Source of the DNA: Psychrobacter namhaensis
Lineage (GTDB): Bacteria; Pseudomonadota; Gammaproteobacteria; Pseudomonadales; Moraxellaceae
Assembly (NCBI RefSeq): GCF_016107545.1
Contig: NZ_JABASS010000002.1
Location: 1-64,000, forward strand
Direction: 5' to 3'
Length of the DNA: 64,000 nt
The translations under genes were made by a program, and so were the position numbers. This document shows positions 1 to 9,302 of this stretch, piece by piece; position 1 is the first letter of the stretch, and every line of letters starts with the position of its first letter. Under the pieces are notes generated by a model. It ran no database searches and had not been told where the DNA came from. It worked only from the letters and a program-made list of their open reading frames with translations.

Positions 1-46
1 TTGAACTAATCGATAAGTCTCAGCAATGAGATTTTGAGTTAGTCAT

Positions 47-80
47 AAAAAAGCCGTTCTCTTAGAGGATGGCTTTTTTT
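47..80 (+). terminator. Rho-independent terminator of an upstream gene outside the window
   Basis: An A-tract, a GCC...GGC stem that continues through TTCTC/GAGGA around a TTA loop, and a run of T residues form a near-continuous hairpin. Nothing coding precedes it in the window. In related genomes the gene before tRNA-Trp and secE is usually tuf, so this probably ends tuf. That assignment is inference. Confidence 0.85.
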
Positions 81-328
81 GTGGGGGTGTGGAAGTGCTA
101 CATACGTGATAAAGCAAAAATAGAGTGCTTATTTTTCAAACACACTACCGGCTCACATCCACGTTTATTTGTTCTCATTGGTATTGTAATCTGTGACGTT
201 GCTTGCTATATTAACGCTGCTTCTTATAAGCCGTGCAGGTTAGCGGTTTTGACAAAAGACTGACTGACAAACAGCAGTCTGGTATAAGAGGCAAGTTAGG
301 GTAATAAAACAATTTTACCGCTAAGGGC

Positions 329-356
329 TTGCATTTTATGCTAAATATTGTATAAT
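329..356 (+). promoter_or_regulatory. Sigma-70 promoter for tRNA-Trp (and probably secE-nusG)
   Basis: A perfect -10 box TATAAT (351-356) lies 16 nt after TTGCAT (329-334), which matches the first three bases of the -35 consensus. The expected start is near 362, about 13 nt before the mature tRNA. No other strong promoter is visible before secE, so the tRNA, secE and nusG may share this transcript. Confidence 0.7.
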
Positions 357-374
357 GCTGTCCTTTACACCCAT

Positions 375-450
375 AGGCGATTGGCTCAATTGGTAGAGCA
401 TCGGTCTCCAAAACCGAGGGTTGTAGGTTCGAGTCCTACATCGCCTGCCA
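375..450 (+). tRNA. tRNA-Trp (anticodon CCA)
   Basis: The 76-nt cloverleaf has acceptor strands AGGCGAT (375-381) and ATCGCCT (440-446), discriminator G447 and an encoded CCA at 448-450. The anticodon loop CTCCAAA carries CCA, reading UGG. The T loop GGTTCGAGTCC is canonical. A tRNA-Trp directly before secE is a conserved arrangement in gammaproteobacteria. Confidence 0.97.
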
Positions 451-501
451 TCTTCTTATCATTTCTTTGTTGTACCTCACCATCTCCGAAGCGAGTTCTT
501 T

Positions 502-987
502 ATGAGCAATAATCAAGATAACCTCGAGACTAAGTTATCTGATGCCAAGGCGGTTGCTGGTGGAATGCTGTCTAAAGATAAGCATGTTTCAGCGGGTAAT
601 AATTCTGCTGTTGAAGTTGCTAAGACGGGCTCAATAAAAGATTTGATTTTGTGGCTTCTTGCCGCAGTGCTTTTGATAGGCGCAACGTTAGTTAATCAGT
701 ATTTACCCGGTTATTGGCAACCCGCCAATGATGTCTGGGTACGTATTGGTATCATCGTTGCCCTCATTGTAGTTGCAGTTGTGTGCTTGGCGTTAACGCA
801 TCAAGGTCGCGCTTTTAAAATATTGTTAAAAGACGCCGCTGTTGAGCTTCGCCGAGTGACATGGCCAAGTAAAGACGAAACCTTCCAATACACATGGCAA
901 GTTATTGTCGTGATTGCTATTGTCGGGTTTTTCGTGTGGTTACTAGATAACTTTTTTAATTGGTTCGTTGGCATATTTATTGGTTAA
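502..987 (+). CDS. secE: Preprotein translocase subunit SecE
   Basis: SecE is the small clamp subunit of the SecYEG channel in the inner membrane. The 161-residue protein has a hydrophilic N-terminal region of about 45 residues, two hydrophobic helices (about 48-66 and 80-100), the conserved amphipathic segment RRVTWPSKDET near residue 120, and a C-terminal membrane helix. It is longer than E. coli SecE (about 127 residues) because of the N-terminal extension. It sits between tRNA-Trp and nusG as expected. The ribosome binding site is weak (GAAGCGAG), so expression may depend on the shared leader. Confidence 0.95.
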   Translation: MSNNQDNLETKLSDAKAVAGGMLSKDKHVSAGNNSAVEVAKTGSIKDLILWLLAAVLLIGATLVNQYLPGYWQPANDVWVRIGIIVALIVVAVVCLALTHQGRAFKILLKDAAVELRRVTWPSKDETFQYTWQVIVVIAIVGFFVWLLDNFFNWFVGIFIG

Positions 988-1074
988 GTGTTTTGAAGTT
1001 GATCGTGTATTACGATTGCCTTTCATTTAAATACTGCCACTCAAATTTTTACTTATAACGATTAGGAGCGTGAT

Positions 1075-1605
1075 ATGCGTTGGTATATTGTCCAAGCGTT
1101 TTCAGGATATGAAAAACAAGTACAACGTTCATTAACTGATCGTATTAATCGTAGTGACTTCGCTGAGTCGTTCGGTGATGTGTTGGTTCCTACTGAAGAA
1201 GTCGTTGAAATGAAAGACGGCAAAAAACGTAAGAGCGAGCGTAAGTTCTTTCCAGGATACGTATTGATCCAGATGGACATGAACGATAATACTTGGCACA
1301 TCGTTAAAGACTGCCCACGTATTATGGGCTTTGTAGGTGGCACACCTGAAACGCCAGCGCCCATTACGCAAGTAGAAGCCGATCGTATCTTAAATCGTCT
1401 CAATCAGACTGAAACTGACCCACGTCCTAAGACGCTATTTGAGCCAGGCGAAGAATTGTTGGTTATTGATGGTCCATTCACTGACTTTAAAGGGTTGGTA
1501 GAGAAAGTGGACTATGAGAAATCTAAGCTACATCTAACGGTAAACGTATTTAATCGACCGACTCAGGTTGAGCTTGAGTTTAGTAAAGTTGAGAAACTGG
1601 ACTAA
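1075..1605 (+). CDS. nusG: Transcription termination/antitermination protein NusG
   Basis: NusG binds the RNA polymerase clamp, suppresses pausing, and links polymerase to Rho or to ribosomal S10. The 176-residue protein starts with the typical [16 protein letters not shown] domain and has the FFPGYVLI motif near residue 60. It ends with a KOW domain that starts around [15 protein letters not shown] good Shine-Dalgarno (TTAGGAG) precedes the ATG. Length and order (secE-nusG-rplK) are standard. Confidence 0.98.
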   Translation: MRWYIVQAFSGYEKQVQRSLTDRINRSDFAESFGDVLVPTEEVVEMKDGKKRKSERKFFPGYVLIQMDMNDNTWHIVKDCPRIMGFVGGTPETPAPITQVEADRILNRLNQTETDPRPKTLFEPGEELLVIDGPFTDFKGLVEKVDYEKSKLHLTVNVFNRPTQVELEFSKVEKLD

Positions 1606-1697
1606 ACCCGCAAAAATTTCATCAACCGGGGAGCTGTTAATCCGCACTGTGTCTACACAGGATTGATTTGGCGCTATCACCCATTTAGGAGAGTATC

Positions 1698-2129
1698 ATG
1701 GCTAAGAAGATTGATGGTTACATCAAACTGCAAGTGCCTGCAGGCAAAGCAAATCCTTCACCACCTATTGGTCCAGCATTGGGTCAAAAAGGCGTGAACA
1801 TCATGGCGTTCTGTAAAGAATTTAACGCTGCAACCTCAGGTCAAGAGCCGGGTCTACCGATTCCAACTGAGATCACTGTATACAGCGATAAGTCTTTTAC
1901 CTTCATCATGAAATCACCACCAGCTGCGTACTTACTACGTAAGGCTGCTGGTATTGCTAAAGGTTCAGGTACACCAAACACCGCTAAAGTCGGTAAAGTT
2001 GATCGTGCGCAATTAGAAGAAATCGTTAAGACCAAAGATGCAGATTTAACTGCTGCTGATCTTGATGCTGCTGTCCGTACCATCGCTGGTACCGCTCGTT
2101 CAATGGGTATTACCGTGGAGGGTGTATAA
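1698..2129 (+). CDS. rplK: 50S ribosomal protein L11
   Basis: L11 forms the stalk base and GTPase-associated centre on 23S rRNA. The 143-residue protein begins [20 protein letters not shown] and has the proline-rich linker motif [17 protein letters not shown]. The C-terminal rRNA-binding domain carries [15 protein letters not shown] precedes the start. Its stop codon overlaps the rplA start by one base, so L11 and L1 are translationally coupled. In E. coli L1 represses this pair by binding the leader. Confidence 0.98.
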   Translation: MAKKIDGYIKLQVPAGKANPSPPIGPALGQKGVNIMAFCKEFNAATSGQEPGLPIPTEITVYSDKSFTFIMKSPPAAYLLRKAAGIAKGSGTPNTAKVGKVDRAQLEEIVKTKDADLTAADLDAAVRTIAGTARSMGITVEGV

Positions 2130-2830
2130 TGTCTAAGCTAACCAAACGTCAAAAAGAAATTCAAAGCCGTATTGATAATGAAAAACAATACACTATGGAA
2201 GAAGCCGTTCAAATCTTAAATGATTTACCTGCGCTAAAATTCAAAGAGTCTATTGATATCGCAGTAAACTTGGGCGTTGACCCACGTAAATCTGATCAAG
2301 TGGTTCGTGGCGCTACCAACCTACCTGCTGGTACTGGTAAAACCAAACGCGTTGCTGTATTTGCTCAAGGCGCTGCTGCTGAAGCCGCTAAAGAAGCTGG
2401 TGCAGACATCGTTGGTTTTGAAGATCTTGCAGAAGAAATCAAAGCTGGCAACATGGACTTTGATGTTGTTATCGCCGCTCCTGATGCGATGCGTGTTGTT
2501 GGTCAGTTGGGTACGATCCTAGGTCCACGTGGCCTGATGCCTAACCCAAAAGTCGGTACAGTAACGCCAAACGTTGCTGAAGCTGTGACAAACGCGAAAG
2601 CTGGTCAAGCACAGTACCGTGTAGATAAAGCGGGTATTATTCATACCACTATCGGTCAAGTTGGTTTTACTGCTGAGCAAGTAATCCAAAATGCTGAAGC
2701 ACTAATTACCGATCTAAAACGTGCTAAACCTGCTACTTCTAAAGGTACTTTCATCAAGAAAATCACCTTGTCTAGCACGATGGGTCCTGGTCTAAGTATT
2801 GACCCAGTTCCATATCGCACAGCAAAATAA
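2129..2830 (+). CDS. rplA: 50S ribosomal protein L1
   Basis: L1 forms the mobile L1 stalk that helps release deacylated tRNA, and it is the usual autogenous repressor of the rplK-rplA mRNA. The 233-residue protein contains the family signature around [17 protein letters not shown] and ends in the usual [12 protein letters not shown] region. The start ATG overlaps the rplK stop (TAATG). GGAGGG inside the rplK end serves as ribosome binding site. Confidence 0.98.
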   Translation: MSKLTKRQKEIQSRIDNEKQYTMEEAVQILNDLPALKFKESIDIAVNLGVDPRKSDQVVRGATNLPAGTGKTKRVAVFAQGAAAEAAKEAGADIVGFEDLAEEIKAGNMDFDVVIAAPDAMRVVGQLGTILGPRGLMPNPKVGTVTPNVAEAVTNAKAGQAQYRVDKAGIIHTTIGQVGFTAEQVIQNAEALITDLKRAKPATSKGTFIKKITLSSTMGPGLSIDPVPYRTAK

Positions 2831-3265
2831 TTAAGTATGTGCCTTTATTTGACAATTTCAAATAAAGGCGACAAAAGTCTTTTAAAGAATTAGGTCAGTG
2901 TAGCACACGCTATGCTGTCTAAGACCGTAGGTAGAGAGCGGTTTTGCGTTATTAATAGTGATCTTTGGATTATTAGTAATAACCACGAGCTGCTTTTGTT
3001 AATCGACAAAAGATGAAAATCTTAGTTGTCCTACGCAGACGGTGACCCACCCAGTTGTTGATAAGAGCCGATAGTTCAATCTATCACTTGATGTCATTCT
3101 GATAACGGTGCCGTAATCAGTCGTTATGAGTAGATTTTATTTTTATATTATTTACAAATAACGTGTCGTATCAAGTCAGTCTAAGCCAGACGTTTAATAC
3201 GTGAAAACTTAGGTTTTTAAGTATTGAAGTACTGAGCTGATTGATAAGATTAAAGGAGTCAACTT
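2831..3265 (+). promoter_or_regulatory. rplJ leader region (435 bp, no gene)
   Basis: No credible ORF lies here. In E. coli the rplJ leader carries the L10-(L7/L12)4 binding site that represses rplJL translation. A leader of this size suits that role, but I could not fold it by eye to a definite kink-turn site. A perfect 12-bp hairpin sits at the 5' end (listed separately). The segment after about 3050 is A/T-rich and ends in the rplJ Shine-Dalgarno AAAGGAG. Confidence 0.55.
2841..2869 (+). other. Perfect 12-bp hairpin after rplA, without a U-tract
   Basis: GCCTTTATTTGA pairs with TCAAATAAAGGC around a short CAATT-type loop. The next bases are GACAAAAG, not a T run, so it is not a canonical intrinsic terminator. 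It could stabilise the rplKA 3' end, mark a processing site, or act as a partial attenuator before rplJ. Confidence 0.7.
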
Positions 3266-3793
3266 ATGGCATTAACGCTAGAGCAAAAACAACAAGTTGT
3301 GGCTGAAGTGTCTGAAGTTGCGGCTAATGCTTACTCAGCAGTAGCTGCCGAATATCATGGTATTGGTGTTGCAAAGCTTACTAAGCTGCGCGAACAAGCC
3401 CGTGAGAAAGGCGTGGTTTTGAAAGTGGTAAAAAATACCCTAGCAAAACGCGCTTTTGAAGGCACTAAGTTTGAGAGCATGTCAGACCGTATGACTGGTC
3501 CATTACTTTTGGCTTTCTCTATGGAAGATTTGGGATCTGCAGCTCGAGTCGTTTTCGACTTTAGCAAAGAGAACAAAGCTTTAGAGACCAAATTGGTATC
3601 AGTCGGTGGTGAAGTTTATGGTCCAGAAGAGCTAGAGCGCGTATCGAAGCTACCAACTCGCGACGAAGCAATCTCTATCTTGATGGCTACTATGAATGCA
3701 CCAGTGACCAAGCTTGTCCAGACTATGAACGCTGTTCCTGGCAAGTTCGTTCGCACGGTAGCGGCAATCAAAGACGCAAAAGAAGCTGCTTAA
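3266..3793 (+). CDS. rplJ: 50S ribosomal protein L10
   Basis: L10 is the base on which L7/L12 dimers assemble in the ribosomal stalk. The 175-residue protein starts MALTLEQKQQVVAEVSEVA and carries the VVKNTLAKRAFEG motif in its rRNA-binding N-terminal domain. Its C-terminal helix binds L7/L12. The Shine-Dalgarno AAAGGAG lies 7 nt before the ATG. It is followed 126 bp later by rplL, so the two form the L10 operon. Confidence 0.98.
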   Translation: MALTLEQKQQVVAEVSEVAANAYSAVAAEYHGIGVAKLTKLREQAREKGVVLKVVKNTLAKRAFEGTKFESMSDRMTGPLLLAFSMEDLGSAARVVFDFSKENKALETKLVSVGGEVYGPEELERVSKLPTRDEAISILMATMNAPVTKLVQTMNAVPGKFVRTVAAIKDAKEAA

Positions 3794-3919
3794 TTGCTTG
3801 TTTTAACGTAACTTTGACATCGCTGGTTACATTTTTTTGTCAACCCTATTTTTAAATTTGGCAAGTAATCAAAGCGATATTAAAATCAATTAATTTTTAT
3901 CAGATAACGGAGAGTTCTC

Positions 3920-4291
3920 ATGGCACTATCTAAAGATGATGTGTTAAACGCAATCGCTGAAATGTCAGTAATGGATATCGTTGAATTAATCAGCGACATG
4001 GAAGAAAAATTCGGCGTAACAGCTGCTGTTGCTGCTGCACCTGCTGCTGCTGGTCCTGCTGCTGCTGCTGCTGAAGAAAAAGACGAGTTTGACGTTGTTC
4101 TTGCCAGCTTTGGCGAGAAGAAAGTTGGCGTAATTAAAGCCGTACGTGAAGCTACTGGTCTTGGCCTAAAAGAAGCGAAAGATTTGGTTGAAAGTGCTCC
4201 AGCACCAATCAAAGAAGGCGCATCTAAAGCTGAAGCTGAAGAGTTGAAAAAGAAACTTGAAGAAGCTGGTGCAACTGTTGAACTAAAATAA
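3920..4291 (+). CDS. rplL: 50S ribosomal protein L7/L12
   Basis: L7/L12 recruits translational GTPases and is present in several copies per ribosome. The 123-residue protein has an N-terminal dimerisation domain, an Ala/Pro-rich hinge (about residues 37-52) and the C-terminal domain [20 protein letters not shown]. The hinge is coded by a GCT-rich run typical of a highly expressed gene. ACGGAGAG precedes the ATG. A strong hairpin ends the gene at 4311-4348. Confidence 0.98.
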   Translation: MALSKDDVLNAIAEMSVMDIVELISDMEEKFGVTAAVAAAPAAAGPAAAAAEEKDEFDVVLASFGEKKVGVIKAVREATGLGLKEAKDLVESAPAPIKEGASKAEAEELKKKLEEAGATVELK

Positions 4292-4310
4292 GTTTAACGC
4301 TGTACGAAAA

Positions 4311-4348
4311 AAAAGCTGGTAATGCCTTGCATTGCCAGCTTTTTTTTA
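4311..4348 (+). terminator. Intrinsic terminator (or attenuator) after rplL
   Basis: AAAAGCTGGTAATG pairs with CATTGCCAGCTTTT (one G-T wobble) around a CCTTG loop and ends in eight T residues. In E. coli the rplL-rpoB gap contains a partial terminator, and this one occupies the same place. Confidence 0.85.
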
Positions 4349-4355
4349 CTATAAT
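4327..4355 (+). promoter_or_regulatory. Candidate rpoB promoter overlapping the rplL terminator
   Basis: TATAAT (4350-4355) lies exactly 17 nt after TTGCAT (4327-4332). The same two hexamers form the tRNA-Trp promoter. The -35 box lies inside the descending arm of the rplL terminator. The predicted start near 4362 would give rpoB a 670-nt leader. Confidence 0.5.
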
Positions 4356-5031
4356 TCGTAGCTTGACCTTTTGTGTCTGCCAACATACGTATGCAACATC
4401 ACGGTGGATACCCATCAAAAGGACAGACGATATACATGCAAGCACACATGCCAGTTTTTGAAATCAGTTAATATGAGCTAAACGTCCGTAGATGTTTGGC
4501 ATTTTTTTGTGTCTGCATGCTTTCCCATTAACACTATAGTTTATACTGATTCTAAAAGTTATAGTTATCCCTATTATTAATTCTAAAAAGCTACTGATCT
4601 TAGGTTATCCATTTAGCATGGTTTGCTGTCAGTATGTAGCCTTGTAGACGGTACCCGTCAGTGATGACATGAGTTTTCCATGACGAGCTGTCTAAATGCA
4701 AAATGGGGCTTGATGACAGATAGCTTGGAAAAATCCGAGTAGTCATATTTTTTTGTAAGGTTGTTTGTGACTGATGCCGTAAGGGCAATAGACTGTATGA
4801 TATTGAATTTTTTGGTATGCGTAGTCATATAGACTTATTTACATACCGATTATATGATTAAGTGCAGTGTGCTAAACAAGCACTGATTAGTAAAGTAGTC
4901 GTTGATAAAAAGATATGAGTTGAACACGAACACCCGTTTTATATTATCGTTTACGTCGCTAAGTTTGCATTGTATTTATGCAGGTTGGCCGCGCTTTTAA
5001 TTTGTTTCCACGTTTACTGTAAGGACTCTCG
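4356..5031 (+). promoter_or_regulatory. Long rpoB leader / intergenic region, no gene
   Basis: This stretch is A/T-rich and no ORF in it resembles a protein. An ATGCC...GGCAT pair followed by seven T residues lies near 4449-4509 and might be a weak terminator. The final bases GTAAGGACTCTCG form the rpoB ribosome binding site. In E. coli the corresponding gap is about 320 bp and contains an RNase III site. This one is twice as long and its function is not evident. Confidence 0.5.
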
Positions 5032-8000
5032 ATGGCATATTCTTATACTGAAAAAAAGCGTATTCGCAAAAGTTTTGCTGAATTGCCCACTGTGATGGAC
5101 ATTCCCTATTTGCTGTCTATCCAAGTAGATTCTTATGAGCAATTTTTGCAAGAGCATAAAAAGCCAAAAGCTCGTGAGAATACTGGTTTGCAAGCTGCGT
5201 ATTCCTCTATTTTCCCAATTGAGAGTCACTCTGGTAATGCTGAGTTACAATTTGTTGAGTACTATTTAGGTACGCCAGAATTTGATGAGCGCGAGTGTAT
5301 CTTGCGCGGTTCAACGTTTGCTGCGCCTATGCGTGTCAAAATCCGCTTAATCATCAAAGATAAAGACAGTAAAGACAAAGACAGTAAAGCTGCGATCAAA
5401 GACATCCGTGAACAAAGCGTTTACATGGGTGAGATCCCGTTGATGACAGCGAACGGTACCTTTATTATCAATGGTACTGAGCGTGTCATCGTATCACAGC
5501 TACATCGTTCACCAGGTGTCTTCTTTGATCATGATAAAGGCAAGTCACACTCAAGTGGTAAAGTACTGTATAACGCCCGCATCATCCCTTACCGTGGCTC
5601 ATGGTTAGATTTTGAATTTGATGCGAAAGATTTAGTATTTGCTCGTATTGACCGTCGTCGTAAGCTATTGGCTTCTATCATTCTGCGGGCACTGGGTCTG
5701 ACGACTTCTGAAATCTTAGATCTGTTCTTTGATAAAGTAAGCGTTTACAAAGGCGAAGAGCAGTTTGAGATTGATCTGGTGGCTGATCGCTTGCGTGGCG
5801 AGATGGCACAGTTTGATATTGTTTCACCTGAAGGTGAGGTGATTGTTGAGCAAGGCAAGCGTATTAATGCACGCCGTATTCGTCAGCTTGAAGAAGCAGG
5901 TATGACGAAGATTGCTGTGCCTGATGAATATCTCTATGAGCGTATTTTGGCGGAAGATATCGTCGTGAATGATGAAGTCATCGCTCGCGCCAACACGCTC
6001 ATTGATCATGAACTATTGGTTAAATTAAACTCGTTTGAAGCCAGTGGCGCTATTAAAGAGTTCAGCATTCTATTCACGAATGACATCGATCAGGGTAGTT
6101 ATATCGCAGATACGCTACGTGCTGACAGTACGTCAACCCGTGAAGAAGCGCTGATTGAAATCTATAAAGTCATGCGTCCAGGTGAGCCACCAACGGTTGA
6201 GACGGCTGAAAAATTATTTGAAAGCATGTTCTTTAATGCCGATCGTTATGACTTATCAAATGTCGGTCGTATGAAGTTCAACCGCCGCCTTGGTTTAGAG
6301 TTTGATAATACGGATGATCCGGATGTTCAACGCGAACGCAGTGTGTTAACCAACGAAGACATCGTTAATGTCCTAAAAGAGCTGATTGAAATTCGTAATG
6401 GTCGCGGTGATGTTGATGATATTGACCATCTTGGTAACCGCCGTATTCGCTCAGTAGGTGAGATGGCAGAAAACCAATTCCGTGTTGGTCTAGTACGTGT
6501 TGAGCGTGCGGTCAAAGAACGTTTAAGCTCAGCGGAATCAGATAACTTGTCGCCACAAGATTTGATTAACTCTAAGCCAGTTGCGGCTGCGGTGAAAGAA
6601 TTCTTTGGTTCAAGCCAGTTGTCACAGTTTATGGATCAGAACAACCCGTTGTCTGAAGTTACCCATAAGCGCCGTGTATCAGCACTAGGTCCTGGTGGTC
6701 TGACGCGTGAACGTGCAGGCTTTGAAGTACGTGACGTACATGATACGCATTATGGCCGTGTCTGCCCGATTGAGACTCCTGAAGGTCCAAACATCGGTCT
6801 GATCAACTCACTAGCGACATTTGCTAAAACCAACAGCTTTGGTTTCTTAGAAACGCCTTATCGCCGTGTGGTTAATGGTCAAGTGACCGATGAGATCGAG
6901 TATCTATCAGCGATTGAAGAAGTGGGTACGGTCATTGCACAGGCCGACTCCCCAATGACCAAAGACGGCGCGTTAAGTGACGAGATGGTTAGTGTACGTA
7001 GCTATGGTGAATTTGTTCGTATGCCAGCTGACAAAGTGACGCATATGGATGTGTCGCCAAGCCAGGTTGTATCGGTCGCAGCAGGTCTGATTCCATTCCT
7101 AGAGCATGATGATGCTAACCGTGCCTTGATGGGCTCGAACATGCAGCGTCAGGCTGTTCCTACGCTACGTGCTGATAAGCCGTTAGTAGGTACTGGTATG
7201 GAGCGTCACGTTGCTCGTGACTCTGGTGTTTGTGTGATCGCTAAGCGTGGCGGTGTGATCGAAGATGTTGATGCGTCACGTATTGTCGTTCGTGTCAACG
7301 AAGACGAGATGACTGCTGGTGAAGCGGGTATTGATATCTATAACTTGATTAAATACACACGCTCTAACCAAAACACCTGTATCAACCAACGTATCATTGT
7401 TAACCAAGGCGACGAGATTGCCTTAGGTGATATCTTAGCTGATGGTCCATCAACGGATCTTGGTGAGCTAGCACTTGGTCAGAATATTCGCATCGCATTT
7501 ATGCCGTGGAATGGTTACAACTTCGAAGATTCAATCTTGCTGTCTGAAAAAGTGGTGAAAGAAGATCGTTTTACCACCATTCATATCCAAGAATTGACGT
7601 GTGTGGCTCGTGATACCAAGCTAGGTACAGAAGAGATTACAGCTGATATTCCAAACGTTGGTGAAGCAGCACTATCAAGCCTTGATGAAGCAGGTATCGT
7701 CTATATCGGTGCTGAAGTTGACGCTGGTGATATCTTAGTTGGTAAAGTGACGCCAAAAGGTGAAACGCAACTAACGCCAGAAGAGAAACTACTCCGGGCT
7801 ATCTTTGGTGAAAAAGCGGCTGATGTGAAAGACACGTCACTACGTGTACCGACTTCTAGTAAAGGTACGGTTATTGATGTACAGGTCTTCACCCGTGACG
7901 GCGTCGAAAAAGACGCGCGTGCAAGAGCGATTGAAAAGTCGCAACTTGACAGCTACCGTAAAGATTTAAAAGAAGAGCTACGCATCTTTGAAGAGGCGGC

Positions 8001-9150
8001 TCGTGGTCGTATTGGTACGCTGTTAGATGGTCAAAAAGTCAGTGGCGGTGCGGGTCTAAAAGCTGGTACGGTGATGGCATTGGCTGATATGAAAGACATG
8101 AGCCTTGAGACGTTATTGGATATTCAACCAGTAGAAGAGGAAATCTCTGAGCGTCTCACGCAAATCGCTGATTACTTGGTTGATAAGCAAAAAGACATCG
8201 ATGTGAAATTTGCTGAGAAAAAGCGCAAATTGACCGCTGGTGATGACTTGCAACATGGCGTACAAAAAATCGTTAAGGTTTATCTAGCGGTTAAGCGTCG
8301 TATTCAGCCGGGTGATAAAATGGCTGGTCGTCATGGTAACAAAGGTGTGGTATCGCGCATCATGCCAGTTGAAGACATGCCTTATGATGAAAATGGTAAT
8401 ACCGTTGACATCGTATTGAACCCACTGGGTGTACCATCTCGTATGAACATCGGTCAGGTTCTAGAGACGCATTTGGGAATGGCAGCAAAAGGCTTGGGCG
8501 AGAAGATTGACGGTATGCTCAAATCTCAAGCAGCGATCAAAGAGCTACGTGACTTCTTGGACAAAATCTATAACCAAGTCGGCGGTGAGCAAGTTGATCT
8601 TGATAGCTTGAGTGATGATGACATCATGGCGCTAGCAGACAACCTACGTGGCGGTGTACCGATGGGTACGGCAGTATTTGACGGCGCAAGAGAAAGCCAA
8701 GTCAAAGACTTGCTAGAGCTTGCTGGTATGGATCGCGATGGTCAGCAAACCTTATATGATGGTCGTACTGGTCAGAAATTTGACCGTAAAGTGACGGTTG
8801 GCTACATGTACATGCTCAAATTGAACCATTTGGTTGATGACAAAATGCATGCGCGTTCAACGGGTTCTTACTCACTAGTCACGCAGCAGCCACTTGGCGG
8901 TAAAGCTCAGTTTGGTGGTCAGCGCTTTGGTGAGATGGAAGTGTGGGCACTAGAAGCTTATGGTGCGACCTATACGTTGCAAGAGATGTTGACTGTGAAG
9001 TCAGATGACGTTGAAGGCCGTACCCGTATGTACAAAAACATTGTTGATGGTGAGCAGTACATGGATCCAGGTATGCCTGAATCGTTTAACGTATTGACCA
9101 AAGAAATCAAATCACTGGGTATTAATATTGAGTTAAAACAAAGCAACTAA
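5032..9150 (+). CDS. rpoB: DNA-directed RNA polymerase subunit beta
   Basis: The beta subunit forms one side of the active-site cleft of RNA polymerase. The 1372-residue protein begins [15 protein letters not shown]. The rifampicin-binding cluster [17 protein letters not shown] lies at about residues 525-541, followed by [14 protein letters not shown]. The residues commonly changed in resistant strains (Asp in FMDQN, His in THKRR, Ser in RVSALG) are wild type. Downstream are the catalytic-region motif [13 protein letters not shown] and the C-terminal [20 protein letters not shown] precedes the ATG. rpoC follows after 152 bp. Confidence 0.99.
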   Translation: MAYSYTEKKRIRKSFAELPTVMDIPYLLSIQVDSYEQFLQEHKKPKARENTGLQAAYSSIFPIESHSGNAELQFVEYYLGTPEFDERECILRGSTFAAPMRVKIRLIIKDKDSKDKDSKAAIKDIREQSVYMGEIPLMTANGTFIINGTERVIVSQLHRSPGVFFDHDKGKSHSSGKVLYNARIIPYRGSWLDFEFDAKDLVFARIDRRRKLLASIILRALGLTTSEILDLFFDKVSVYKGEEQFEIDLVADRLRGEMAQFDIVSPEGEVIVEQGKRINARRIRQLEEAGMTKIAVPDEYLYERILAEDIVVNDEVIARANTLIDHELLVKLNSFEASGAIKEFSILFTNDIDQGSYIADTLRADSTSTREEALIEIYKVMRPGEPPTVETAEKLFESMFFNADRYDLSNVGRMKFNRRLGLEFDNTDDPDVQRERSVLTNEDIVNVLKELIEIRNGRGDVDDIDHLGNRRIRSVGEMAENQFRVGLVRVERAVKERLSSAESDNLSPQDLINSKPVAAAVKEFFGSSQLSQFMDQNNPLSEVTHKRRVSALGPGGLTRERAGFEVRDVHDTHYGRVCPIETPEGPNIGLINSLATFAKTNSFGFLETPYRRVVNGQVTDEIEYLSAIEEVGTVIAQADSPMTKDGALSDEMVSVRSYGEFVRMPADKVTHMDVSPSQVVSVAAGLIPFLEHDDANRALMGSNMQRQAVPTLRADKPLVGTGMERHVARDSGVCVIAKRGGVIEDVDASRIVVRVNEDEMTAGEAGIDIYNLIKYTRSNQNTCINQRIIVNQGDEIALGDILADGPSTDLGELALGQNIRIAFMPWNGYNFEDSILLSEKVVKEDRFTTIHIQELTCVARDTKLGTEEITADIPNVGEAALSSLDEAGIVYIGAEVDAGDILVGKVTPKGETQLTPEEKLLRAIFGEKAADVKDTSLRVPTSSKGTVIDVQVFTRDGVEKDARARAIEKSQLDSYRKDLKEELRIFEEAARGRIGTLLDGQKVSGGAGLKAGTVMALADMKDMSLETLLDIQPVEEEISERLTQIADYLVDKQKDIDVKFAEKKRKLTAGDDLQHGVQKIVKVYLAVKRRIQPGDKMAGRHGNKGVVSRIMPVEDMPYDENGNTVDIVLNPLGVPSRMNIGQVLETHLGMAAKGLGEKIDGMLKSQAAIKELRDFLDKIYNQVGGEQVDLDSLSDDDIMALADNLRGGVPMGTAVFDGARESQVKDLLELAGMDRDGQQTLYDGRTGQKFDRKVTVGYMYMLKLNHLVDDKMHARSTGSYSLVTQQPLGGKAQFGGQRFGEMEVWALEAYGATYTLQEMLTVKSDDVEGRTRMYKNIVDGEQYMDPGMPESFNVLTKEIKSLGINIELKQSN

Positions 9151-9302
9151 CCCCGTTGTTTAACTTAGTTGTCCACTAAAGGCAGCCTGCTTTATTGCTG
9201 CTGCTTTTAGTGATTTGTCTCAACCCTATTCATTGCCTTCATTCATCTTATCTGCGTCAATAGATTGCAGTCAGATGATTATAAAGATAACGGAGAAGCA
9301 AC

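Noticed and set aside
4363-4391. Second promoter (TTGACC) in the rpoB leader
   Set aside because: The -35 is fair but the sequence at 17-nt spacing (TACGTA) matches the -10 poorly.
4600-4788. Minus-strand frame in the rpoB leader
   Set aside because: Short, low-complexity, with no ribosome site and no recognisable family.
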